Below are positions 44,126-51,682 of a stretch of DNA of 64,000 nt, piece by piece (positions within the stretch are counted from its first letter, which is position 1; every line of letters begins with the position of its first letter). The DNA comes from Rubripirellula tenax (lineage in GTDB: Bacteria; Planctomycetota; Planctomycetia; Pirellulales; Pirellulaceae). The notes under the pieces were generated by a model. The model was not told where the DNA came from. It searched no databases and was given only the letters and a program-made list of their open reading frames with translations. The DNA is taken from contig NZ_SJPW01000002.1 of assembly GCF_007860125.1 (NCBI RefSeq), positions 248,001-312,000 of the forward strand, read 5' to 3'. A program made the position numbers and the translations under genes.

Positions 44126-45385
44126 TTGCCACGTCGCCGCTCCCCCGTCCGTGCTCCTTTTCTGCTGGCCGTTGCTTCGGTTGCGATCGGTGTCGCGGCC
44201 TATATCTTCGGATTAGCGTGGATCCAAGCTGCAAGCAACCCATTCTATCAGCCTAGTGATCTGTGGATCCCCCGGACGATCGACATGGTCGTGCTGGGGT
44301 GGAGCTTTTGGGTTGCGTCGTCGATCGGCAGCTTTCTGAACGTCGTCGCATGGCGGATGCCACGCGGTGAGGGCGTCGGTGGACGTTCGTATTGCCCGCG
44401 GTGCAAGAGCCAGCTTCGTGCCAAGGACAACTTTCCCGTTTTCGGATGGCTGGCCTTGGGCGGCCGATGCCGGACGTGCCGGTTACCGATCTCGCCTCGC
44501 TACCCGATTGTCGAGGCCGTTGTCGGCACGTCGTTAACGATCGTCGCGATCGGCCAACTGTATCGATTGAGTTTGCCGGGGCAAAGCAGTCACTGGCACG
44601 GCGGACCATCGTGGACACCGATCATCGACCAGCCGATGTTGGTGGTGCTGCTGTTTCATGTCTTTGCCCTGTCCGTCGGTTGGGCCATGGCACTGATTCG
44701 TTACGACAAGAATTCGATTCCGCCCAAGTTGACGTTCGTTGGTCTGGGGATCGTCGTGGTGGCGATGGTTACGTATCCGCGATTGATCGTGGTGCCATGG
44801 CAAAGCGGTCCGACGTCCCCCGAGATTTGGTTGGGACCTAGCCTGTACGTCAACGTTGGCGTCCGAGTGCTGACGTCGTTGGTTGCCGCGGCGTTGATCG
44901 GTCGCTCGCTGGCACGTGCGTTTTGTCCGGCCGCTGACCCGAAACAAGATCCGCTGGGTCGATCGACGCGGCGGTTGATGGACTTGATCGCCATCATGGC
45001 GGTGCCCGCGTTGATCGTGGGATGGCAGTCGTCGCCGGCAGTTGCCGTGGTGGCCACGCTGATCGCGGTTTTCCTGCGCAGATTTTTCACGCGAAGTACC
45101 GATGGCCTTGGTGCGTTTGCTTTGGCGATCCCCGTCACGTTGACGTTGGCAATTTTCGCGTGGCGATTTTTGATCGGCCAAGCTTGGTGGCCCAGTCCCG
45201 CCAATGCCGGACCATGGGCCATCATCGGCTGGTCGGCCGCGATCCTGTTGGTGCCACTGTGGATTCGCGATCGAGAAGTCGCCCGCGTGATCCCGCCGGC
45301 CATGGTGGATGAAGATGATGAAACTGGCGAAGATGAAGATGACGATGACGAGTCGCCCGAACCCGGTGCATCGATTCAACCCTAA
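44126..45385 (+). CDS. Prepilin-peptidase-like membrane protein with doubtful A24 active site
   Basis: TTG start at 44126; 419 aa, many membrane helices. The N-terminal methylase-like domain of prepilin peptidases is clear: IGSFLNVVAWRMPRGEG, then the zinc site CPRCKSQLRAKDNFPVFGWLALGGRCRTCRLPISPRYPIVE-type layout (Cys-x-x-Cys twice). The peptidase half should supply an Asp in a DLD-type motif and a GxGD motif. I find only RYDKNSIPPKLT at the first site and nothing like GxGD at the second, and extra helices and an acidic tail (DEDDETGEDEDDDDE) follow. It may have lost proteolysis. Overlaps the convergent GNAT gene by 4 bp. Confidence 0.72.
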   Translation: MPRRRSPVRAPFLLAVASVAIGVAAYIFGLAWIQAASNPFYQPSDLWIPRTIDMVVLGWSFWVASSIGSFLNVVAWRMPRGEGVGGRSYCPRCKSQLRAKDNFPVFGWLALGGRCRTCRLPISPRYPIVEAVVGTSLTIVAIGQLYRLSLPGQSSHWHGGPSWTPIIDQPMLVVLLFHVFALSVGWAMALIRYDKNSIPPKLTFVGLGIVVVAMVTYPRLIVVPWQSGPTSPEIWLGPSLYVNVGVRVLTSLVAAALIGRSLARAFCPAADPKQDPLGRSTRRLMDLIAIMAVPALIVGWQSSPAVAVVATLIAVFLRRFFTRSTDGLGAFALAIPVTLTLAIFAWRFLIGQAWWPSPANAGPWAIIGWSAAILLVPLWIRDREVARVIPPAMVDEDDETGEDEDDDDESPEPGASIQP

Positions 45386-45933
45386 CCCTTCGGGCGCGGC
45401 CTCAGTTGACAGAACAACGCCTTCTTTTGATCGGGAAGCGAAAAGTCGAAGCCGCAGCCTTGCAAGAACTTTTCCGACGAACTGATCGCCATCACTTCCA
45501 TCACGTTCAAGTCCTTGGCCCGGTTGACGCAGTGGCGAACCAGCGCGCGGCCCACTCCGGTGCCTTGGCACTGATGATGGACGGCCAAGCATTGCAGTTC
45601 GGCCAACTTGGGGCTGTAGATTTCGACGGCCGAGAATCCGACCAGTTGCACTTCGTCATCGCCGTCCATTCGCACCGCGACGAACCCGTGACGGGTCAGT
45701 TCGATGATTTCGGCTTCCGTACGGGCCAACAGCAGCGACTGCATAACGTATGGACGCATCAACGCGTGAATCGCTTCGGCGTCGCTGGGCAATGCCTGCC
45801 GAATCACGATTCCCGGCGGCATCGGCAAGCCAGCGGGGTCCCCGTGACCGCTGGATGACTCGGACGTTTGCGGCACTTCGTTATCCGGTTCGGTGGAATC
45901 CAAGATGGACGTCTCGTTAGACAAAGGGTACAC
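45382..45933 (-). CDS. GNAT-family N-acetyltransferase (ArgA-like C-terminal type)
   Basis: GTG start at 45933; 183 aa. The first ~38 residues are an unstructured acidic leader. The GNAT core includes VIRQALPSDAEAIHALMRPYV, LVGFSAVEIYSPKLAELQCLAVHHQCQGTGVGRALVRHCVNRA, where QCQGTGVG is the acetyl-CoA pyrophosphate loop, and ends in KALFCQLRP. It resembles the acetyltransferase domain of N-acetylglutamate synthases, including the LLLARTEAEI segment, but lacks the kinase-like domain. Starts six bases after aroDE. Possible role in arginine synthesis (inference). Confidence 0.75.
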   Translation of the reverse strand: MYPLSNETSILDSTEPDNEVPQTSESSSGHGDPAGLPMPPGIVIRQALPSDAEAIHALMRPYVMQSLLLARTEAEIIELTRHGFVAVRMDGDDEVQLVGFSAVEIYSPKLAELQCLAVHHQCQGTGVGRALVRHCVNRAKDLNVMEVMAISSSEKFLQGCGFDFSLPDQKKALFCQLRPRPKG

Positions 45934-45939
45934 CCGAAC

Positions 45940-47433
45940 TCAGTTGTTCAACTGGACGGGGTTGGTGGCTTGCTTGATCGTGTCTCGCATCAATTGCATC
46001 GGCGCTTCCTTGCCGGTAAACAGTTTGTACTGATACGCGGCTTGCCGAACAAACATATCGATTCCCGTAATGACCCGGCACTGTGCCCTTCTGGCATCTT
46101 TGATCAGCAACGTGTTCTCGGGGTTGTAAACCGTATCGAACACCGCCACGAACTGGTTCAAGGCCGATGCCTTGAACGGCGAACTGTCAACGTCCGGATG
46201 CATTCCAACCGGTGTGCCGTTGACCAGCAACCGAATGCGTTGATCGTGACGTTCGTCCCATTCGATCGCGCGGCATCCCAGTTCCGCGGCCATGATCTGT
46301 GCCCGCTCGAGCGTTCGCGATGCGATCAACACTTCACAGTGACGCTGTTTCAAGCCCCACGCGATCGCTCGCGAAACACCGCCGGCACCCAGAACCAGCG
46401 CCGTGATGCCTTGCATCGGGCGTTCCAGTTTCCTGTCGACCTTGAACAACTCTTCGATACAGTCCATCGCTGCGCGGTAATCGGTGTTGTAACCGAGAAC
46501 TTCTTTTTCATGAAAAATCAGCGTATTGACCGCGCCGATGCCCGTTGCACTGGATTCGGCTTGCGTGCATTCGTCGACCGCATGCTCTTTGTGCGGGATC
46601 GTCACGCTCAAACCACGAATGCCAAGTTCATCGCAGTTGTTGACGAAGTTGGGGAAGTCGCTTTTGGTGATTCGGAACGGCAGGTAGCGGGCGTTGATTC
46701 CCTGCTGCTCGAACGCCTTGTTGTGGATCAACGGACTGTGACTGTGAGCGACCGGATCGGCAACGACGCCAAAAATTTCGGTGTCTTCATTGATTTCGTT
46801 GTAACGATAGAGCGACTTCATCTCTTTCCATTCCAACAGCCCCGGTGCCATCTTTTTGTCTTTGCTGAACGTCGCATAGGTGAACGGCGACCCGAGTCGA
46901 TCGGCCATGATCCGCGTGATCATGCCCGTCTCGCCCATGCAGATGCCGATCGTCGGCACTTTGGCCTCTTTGACCAATTTCATCATTCGCAAATTGTCGC
47001 TGAACGAGTTGGCCATCGTCGCGATCTTGACGATGTCCGCATCTTCTTCTGCCATCGCCGCGTGCAGGTCTTCCAGATTGTCCGGCGTCTCTTGAAAATC
47101 GTGATAGCTGATGATCCGCTTGGTCGTACCGTAACGCGGGATCTGGGCGGCCACGTCGGCTTCGATGTCAACGTATTCGACGCCCGTTGCGATCGCACTG
47201 CGCAGCAACGTCATCCGTTCCGCTTCGGTCTTCATCCATCGACCGCCATCACCTCGACGGCGAACCGTCACGACGACGGGGCCCGGTCGGGCGTCGATCA
47301 GCCGCTTCAGGCTGACGGCGCGGCCGATGTAGTCCAGTCGCAGTTCAACCAATTCGGCGCCTTGCTCCACCAAGAATTGATGTTCGGCGATCATCCGCGT
47401 GTGGCGGGCACGTCCGAGAGTGACACAAATCAT
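45940..47433 (-). CDS. aroDE: Bifunctional 3-dehydroquinate dehydratase / shikimate dehydrogenase
   Basis: 497 aa fusion. Residues ~1-215 are a type I dehydroquinase: GAELVELRLDY, VVVTVRRRGDGG, ISYHDF (His) and the Schiff-base Lys136 in ADIVKIATMA. Residues ~218-497 are shikimate dehydrogenase: GVVADPVAHSHSPLIHN, the catalytic Lys282 in SVTIPHKEHAV, Asp318 in GYNTDY, and the NADP loop GAGGVSRA. The fusion catalyses two consecutive steps of the shikimate pathway, an arrangement typical of plants and also found in planctomycetes and chlamydiae. Probably co-transcribed with the GNAT gene. Confidence 0.95.
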   Translation of the reverse strand: MICVTLGRARHTRMIAEHQFLVEQGAELVELRLDYIGRAVSLKRLIDARPGPVVVTVRRRGDGGRWMKTEAERMTLLRSAIATGVEYVDIEADVAAQIPRYGTTKRIISYHDFQETPDNLEDLHAAMAEEDADIVKIATMANSFSDNLRMMKLVKEAKVPTIGICMGETGMITRIMADRLGSPFTYATFSKDKKMAPGLLEWKEMKSLYRYNEINEDTEIFGVVADPVAHSHSPLIHNKAFEQQGINARYLPFRITKSDFPNFVNNCDELGIRGLSVTIPHKEHAVDECTQAESSATGIGAVNTLIFHEKEVLGYNTDYRAAMDCIEELFKVDRKLERPMQGITALVLGAGGVSRAIAWGLKQRHCEVLIASRTLERAQIMAAELGCRAIEWDERHDQRIRLLVNGTPVGMHPDVDSSPFKASALNQFVAVFDTVYNPENTLLIKDARRAQCRVITGIDMFVRQAAYQYKLFTGKEAPMQLMRDTIKQATNPVQLNN

Positions 47434-47473
47434 AAAACGATACTGAAAAAGTAAACGAAACGGCTGGTGGCCC

Positions 47474-47503
47474 CAGAGCTTATAATCGCAGAGCCTATAA
47501 TAG
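47474..47503. repeat. 15-bp tandem repeat duplicating a TATAAT hexamer
   Basis: Copies cagagcttataatcg and cagagcctataatag lie back to back. Each contains TATAAT (47481-47486 and 47496-47501). They lie between the divergent aroDE and propeller genes, 80-100 bases before the latter's ATG. No good -35 hexamer is visible at 17 bases, so promoter function is uncertain. Confidence 0.8.
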
Positions 47504-47581
47504 AGTCGGTTGATCCTGCGAGCGGGGGTGCGTTTTTCCCGCAGCTAGAAAGTTACTTCAGCGTTTGCCAATGAGTTGTTG

Positions 47582-48727
47582 ATGCCCCGTCGCCTTTTTC
47601 CGGTTTTTCTGTTCGGGATTCCGATCATGGCCGCCATTCTTGCTGTGTCAAATTGGGCGGACGATCCCGGCGGCTCCGACGATTGGCCATTGCCGCGCGG
47701 GGACGCCCAATCAACCGGCTCGACCACGATGGACGTACCGAGTGACTTGATGGTTCGCTGGGAATTCAGGGCGGACGATGCAATTGAGACGACGCCAGTC
47801 GTCGCCGGCGGCCGAGTCTTCGTTGCCGACGTGATGGGCAAACTTTACGCGATCGATCAAGCCACCGGCAAAGGCATTTGGAGCAACGACTACGATACGG
47901 GCTTCATCGCCGCCGCAGCAGTCCAAGAAGGGACGCTCGTGATCGGCGACGTCGAGGGAAATCTGTACGCCGTGGATGCGGCGACGGGCCAACCGAAATG
48001 GAAACAATCTACCGAAGGCGAGATCAACGGCTCGGCTGCCTTTTTCGGCGACCAAGTCCTGGTCACCAGCCAGGACGGCAATCTGTACTGTTTTCGACTT
48101 GCCGACGGTACACGGGTTTGGACCTACCCGACGGATGATCAAATCCGCTGCAGTCCGACCGTTGCCGGTGATCGGACGTTCCTGGGTGGGTGCGACGGAC
48201 GGCTGCATGTCGTCGATCTGAACACTGGCAAAGCGATCGGCGAACCGCTGCCGCTGGACGGACCGACCGGAAGTACCGCAGCGGTGCGAGGCGAAAAGGC
48301 GTTTGTACCGATCATGGACGGCGCCGTGTTCGCGTTCGATTGGAAGACATCTCAACAGCTTTGGCGCTACGAAGACGAGGAGGCTGCGCAGGAATACCGC
48401 AGCAGCGCCGCGGTCAGCGACGAATGGGTGATTGTTAGCAGCCAGCGGAAACAAGTCGACGCGATCTCGATCGCGACGGGGAAGCGAGTTTGGCGGCACA
48501 CCCTTCGTCGCCGCGCCGACGCATCCCCCGTAATCGCCGGATCTGACGTCTTCATCGCCGCGACGGACGGGCGGTTGGTTCGACTGTCCCTTGCCGACGG
48601 GACGGACGAAAAATGGAGCTACGAAATCCGTGGCTCGTTCCTTGCCGCCCCGGCGATTGCCAATCATCAGCTCTTCATCGCCGATGAAGATGGCGTGGTA
48701 AGATGTTTTGCCGGGAACGGGAATTAG
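47582..48727 (+). CDS. PQQ-like beta-propeller protein, membrane-anchored or exported
   Basis: The ATG at 47582 gives 381 aa. N-terminal signal or anchor (RRLFPVFLFGIPIMAAILAVSNWA). Seven or eight blades with the propeller signature: AIDQATGKGIWSNDY, AVDAATGQPKWKQS, CFRLADGTRVWTYP, VVDLNTGKAIGEP, AFDWKTSQQLWRYE, AISIATGKRVWRH and a closing CFAGNGN. DDWPLPRGDAQSTGST at the start is typical of planctomycete members of this class. BamB-like scaffolding is the closest known role; no catalytic residues are apparent. It stands alone before the radical SAM operon. Confidence 0.85.
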   Translation: MPRRLFPVFLFGIPIMAAILAVSNWADDPGGSDDWPLPRGDAQSTGSTTMDVPSDLMVRWEFRADDAIETTPVVAGGRVFVADVMGKLYAIDQATGKGIWSNDYDTGFIAAAAVQEGTLVIGDVEGNLYAVDAATGQPKWKQSTEGEINGSAAFFGDQVLVTSQDGNLYCFRLADGTRVWTYPTDDQIRCSPTVAGDRTFLGGCDGRLHVVDLNTGKAIGEPLPLDGPTGSTAAVRGEKAFVPIMDGAVFAFDWKTSQQLWRYEDEEAAQEYRSSAAVSDEWVIVSSQRKQVDAISIATGKRVWRHTLRRRADASPVIAGSDVFIAATDGRLVRLSLADGTDEKWSYEIRGSFLAAPAIANHQLFIADEDGVVRCFAGNGN

Positions 48728-48801
48728 AGTAGAACGATATCCCTGCCCTGGCTTCCCGCCAAACTCTGGTCCCTTTCATTCTCCCCCGCCAAAGTAAAAC
48801 G

Positions 48802-50118
48802 ATGTCCTCCGACGCCACCTCTAAGAAAACCGAAGTCGGAAGCTACTTCATTTCGAACTATCCACCCTACAGCCAGTGGAACAAAGACCAACTGCCCAAC
48901 GTCCGCGAAGCCTTACACGGTCCGGCAAAAGAGGACACGCCGCTGGGGCTGTATCTGCACATCCCGTTCTGTCGAAAACGCTGTAAGTTCTGTTACTTCA
49001 AGGTTTTTACGGACGTCAACGCCGCCGAAGTCCAGCGTTACGTGGACGCCTTGTGCAATGAAATCTCGATGGTCAGCCAGTTGGAGGTCATGAAGGGACG
49101 CCCCTTCCGATTTGTGTATTTCGGCGGCGGCACACCAAGTTTCCTATCACCCAAACAATTGACCAAGCTCGCCGATCGACTGCGTGAACACATCACCTGG
49201 GATGGCGCCGAAGAAGTCACCTTCGAATGCGAACCGGGAACGCTCAGCGAAACCAAAGTCAAAACGTTGCGTGACGAGCTTGGTGTGACGCGACTGAGTC
49301 TGGGCATCGAAAACTTCGACGACAAGATTCTGGAAGAGAACGGTCGCGCCCACCTGTCCAAGCAAGTCTTCAACGCGTGGCAATGGATCACCGATGCGAA
49401 GATCCCCAACGTCAACATCGACTTGATCTCGGGAATGGTCGGCGAGACGTGGGACAACTGGAAACAGAACGTCGTCAAGACGTTGGAACTGTCACCCGAA
49501 AGCGTAACGATCTACCAAATGGAATTGCCGTTCAATACCGTCTACAGCAAAGACATCCTAGGCAACAAAGTCGAAAGCCCCGTCGCGGACTGGCAAACCA
49601 AACGCGATTGGGTCGAGTACGCCTTCGACGAATTTGGCAAGCACGGCTATAGCGTCAGCAGCGCCTACACGGTCGTCAAAGATCCATCGAAGGTCAACTT
49701 CAGCTACCGTGACAACCTTTGGCAGGGCGCCGATCTGTTGGCGACTGGGATCGCAAGCTTCGGCCACGCCAGCGGAGTCCACTACCAAAACGTCGCCGAA
49801 CTGGAAACGTATCTCAGCACCATCGAATCCGGCGAACTACCACTCGGTCGCGGCTTCGTGCCCACCGAACACCAAAAACTGGTTCGCGAAATGATCCTTT
49901 TGCTCAAACGAGGCTATTTGAAAACGGATTACTTTGCCAACAAGTTCGGCGTCGATATCGTTGCCCAATGGCGGGACGTTTGGAACGGTTACGTCGACGA
50001 AGGCTTGGCGAAGATCGAACGCGACGAGATTCATTTGACCACCGAAGGATTGTTGCGAGTCGATTCGCTGCTGCCAGCGTTCTTCGAGCCTGAACACCAA
50101 GGGGTTCGCTACACGTGA
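48802..50118 (+). CDS. HemW/HemN-like radical SAM protein
   Basis: 438 aa. The 4Fe-4S cluster motif is Cys57-x3-Cys61-x2-Cys64 in HIPFCRKRCKFCYFK. YFGGGTPSFLSPKQLTKL, TFECEPGTLSETKVKTL, RLSLGIENFDDKILEENGRAH and NVNIDLISGMVGETWDNW are hallmarks of the coproporphyrinogen-oxidase-like family. The C-terminal HemN-type domain is present. Family members include the oxidase HemN, the haem chaperone HemW and relatives of other function, so haem synthesis is not certain. Its stop overlaps the next gene's GTG by 4 bases; that gene encodes a lipoyl-carrier protein, unusual company for HemW. Confidence 0.85.
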   Translation: MSSDATSKKTEVGSYFISNYPPYSQWNKDQLPNVREALHGPAKEDTPLGLYLHIPFCRKRCKFCYFKVFTDVNAAEVQRYVDALCNEISMVSQLEVMKGRPFRFVYFGGGTPSFLSPKQLTKLADRLREHITWDGAEEVTFECEPGTLSETKVKTLRDELGVTRLSLGIENFDDKILEENGRAHLSKQVFNAWQWITDAKIPNVNIDLISGMVGETWDNWKQNVVKTLELSPESVTIYQMELPFNTVYSKDILGNKVESPVADWQTKRDWVEYAFDEFGKHGYSVSSAYTVVKDPSKVNFSYRDNLWQGADLLATGIASFGHASGVHYQNVAELETYLSTIESGELPLGRGFVPTEHQKLVREMILLLKRGYLKTDYFANKFGVDIVAQWRDVWNGYVDEGLAKIERDEIHLTTEGLLRVDSLLPAFFEPEHQGVRYT

Positions 50119-50582
50119 GCGACCCCGAGTCATTCGAGTTCGCGATGGGCGAATTCACGGCAACGTTCCCACGTGACCGACATTACGCCACCAATCACAT
50201 GTGGGCGGCCGAAACATCACCGGCCCGGTTTCGCTTCGGCCTGACCGGGTACGCCGTGCGTTTGCTGCAAGACGTTTATTTCTTGGATTGGATTGTCGAC
50301 GTGCCTGCGGTGATTGTGGCTCGCGCACACATCGGATCGATCGAAAGCAAGAAGGCCGAGAGCGATCTGTATGCGCCGCTGGGCGGGAAAGTGGTTGCGA
50401 TCAACGATGTCGTCATGGCAGACCCCTCGCTTATCAACGCAGACCCGTACGGCGACGGTTGGATGATCGAAATCGAATCGTCCGCGTCCGAACGTTTGCT
50501 CGATCCCGACGGCTACGCCGCACATTTGATCCAAGCCTGGGACGTGGCCCAGCGAACGATCAAGGGCCAAGCAAATACTTGA
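50115..50582 (+). CDS. GcvH-like lipoyl-carrier protein
   Basis: GTG start inside the preceding stop region; 155 aa, slightly longer than GcvH (~128). HIGSIESKKAESDLYAPLGG matches the GcvH loop ESVKAASDIYAP, placing the lipoylated residue at Lys80, followed by the GcvH-type VVAINDVVMADPSLINADPYGDGWMIEIE-like text. The N-terminal half (TNHMWAAETSPARFRFGLTGYAVRLLQDVYFLDW) differs from the HEW motif of standard GcvH. No gcvT or gcvP is adjacent. Translational coupling to a HemW-like radical SAM enzyme suggests a specialised carrier rather than glycine cleavage (inference). Confidence 0.82.
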   Translation: MSDPESFEFAMGEFTATFPRDRHYATNHMWAAETSPARFRFGLTGYAVRLLQDVYFLDWIVDVPAVIVARAHIGSIESKKAESDLYAPLGGKVVAINDVVMADPSLINADPYGDGWMIEIESSASERLLDPDGYAAHLIQAWDVAQRTIKGQANT

Positions 50583-50661
50583 GCGCGGCAATACGTTAGC
50601 CCAAGGGCTTTCCGTCGGTCTCGCCAGGATCAGAAAAACGTAAAGCCGATCGCGCCCTCGA

Positions 50662-51630
50662 ATGCGGATCGTGACACTCTCAAAACCGAAAGCCTGGCCT
50701 GTGAATCTTGCCGCCAACACGTCACTTCCCCACGCCCGGTTTCGCGGGATCGTTCCGCCGCTGATCACACCGCTCAAAGCCCGCGACGAACTGGATGCCG
50801 ACGGGTTGGCACGGTTGATCGAACACGTCATCAACGGCGGTGTCGCCGGCGTCTTCATCCTGGGCACGACCGGCGAAGCACCCAGCTTGAGCTATCGCCT
50901 TCGTCGCGAAATGATCTCGGAAACCACTCGGTTGGTCGACAGGCGCGTTCCCGTTTTAGTCGGTGTCACCGATACCGCGTTCGTTGAATCGATCAACCTT
51001 GCCGTCCACGCGGCCCAGTGCAATGCCGACGCAGCGGTGCTGACGACGCCCTACTATTTTCCCGCCGGCCAAACCGAACTGACCTCATATGTCCAAAACA
51101 TCCAACCACAGATTCCGCTACCGTTGATGCTGTACAACATGCCGCAATTGACGAAGGTGTGGTTCGAGATCGAGACGCTGCGAACATTGTCGTCGATCGA
51201 AGACATCGTTGGAGTTAAAGACAGCAGCGGTGACATGGACTACTTCGCAAAACTGTGCGAGCTGAAACAAACCCGTCCGGACTGGTCGATCCTGCTGGGC
51301 CCCGAAGCCATGCTCGCCGAAGCTCATGCACTCGGCGCCGACGGCGGAGTCAACGGCGGCGCCAACGTGGCGCCACAATTGTTCGTCCAGTGTTTCGAAT
51401 CGCTCCTCGCCGGCGATGCCCGCAACGTCGAATCGCTCCAGCAAAGCATCCTTCGCTTTCAAGACATCTACGAGATTGGCAAATACGCCTCGCGACACAT
51501 CAAAGCAACCAAAGCGGCGGCGTCTTTGATGGAGATCTGCAGCGACTTACCCGCCGATCCGTTTCACGCTTTCCGAGAACCCGAGCGGCAACGGGTCGCG
51601 GACATCTTGAAGAGCATCGGTTTACTGTGA
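50662..51630 (+). CDS. DapA/NanA-family aldolase (N-acetylneuraminate lyase superfamily)
   Basis: 322 aa from the ATG at 50662; a GTG at 50701 is possible. Class I aldolase barrel: [14 protein letters not shown], the catalytic Tyr158 in LYNMPQ and the Schiff-base Lys186 in [10 protein letters not shown]. The DapA Arg after the Tyr (YNVPSRT) is replaced (YNMPQLTK), so lysine synthesis is unlikely. Known alternatives in the family are sialate lyase, 2-keto-3-deoxy-sugar aldolases and hydratase-aldolases. It is 52 bp upstream of an FG-GAP/sialidase-like gene, which makes a nonulosonic-acid or sugar-acid aldolase attractive (inference). Confidence 0.85.
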   Translation: MRIVTLSKPKAWPVNLAANTSLPHARFRGIVPPLITPLKARDELDADGLARLIEHVINGGVAGVFILGTTGEAPSLSYRLRREMISETTRLVDRRVPVLVGVTDTAFVESINLAVHAAQCNADAAVLTTPYYFPAGQTELTSYVQNIQPQIPLPLMLYNMPQLTKVWFEIETLRTLSSIEDIVGVKDSSGDMDYFAKLCELKQTRPDWSILLGPEAMLAEAHALGADGGVNGGANVAPQLFVQCFESLLAGDARNVESLQQSILRFQDIYEIGKYASRHIKATKAAASLMEICSDLPADPFHAFREPERQRVADILKSIGLL

Positions 51631-51682
51631 ACGTCGACCGTGACGGTCACAACCCAAACTCTATCAACGACGAACGATCCCG

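Noticed and set aside
45868-47454. Long open frame (528 codons) on the plus strand opposite aroDE
   Set aside because: It is antisense to a gene with complete dehydroquinase and shikimate dehydrogenase motifs. Its translation is Arg/His/Phe-rich, as expected for the reverse frame of GC-rich coding DNA.
50662-51630. Assignment of the aldolase as DapA (lysine biosynthesis)
   Set aside because: The Arg that follows the catalytic Tyr in DapA is missing, and the neighbourhood concerns glycans rather than lysine.
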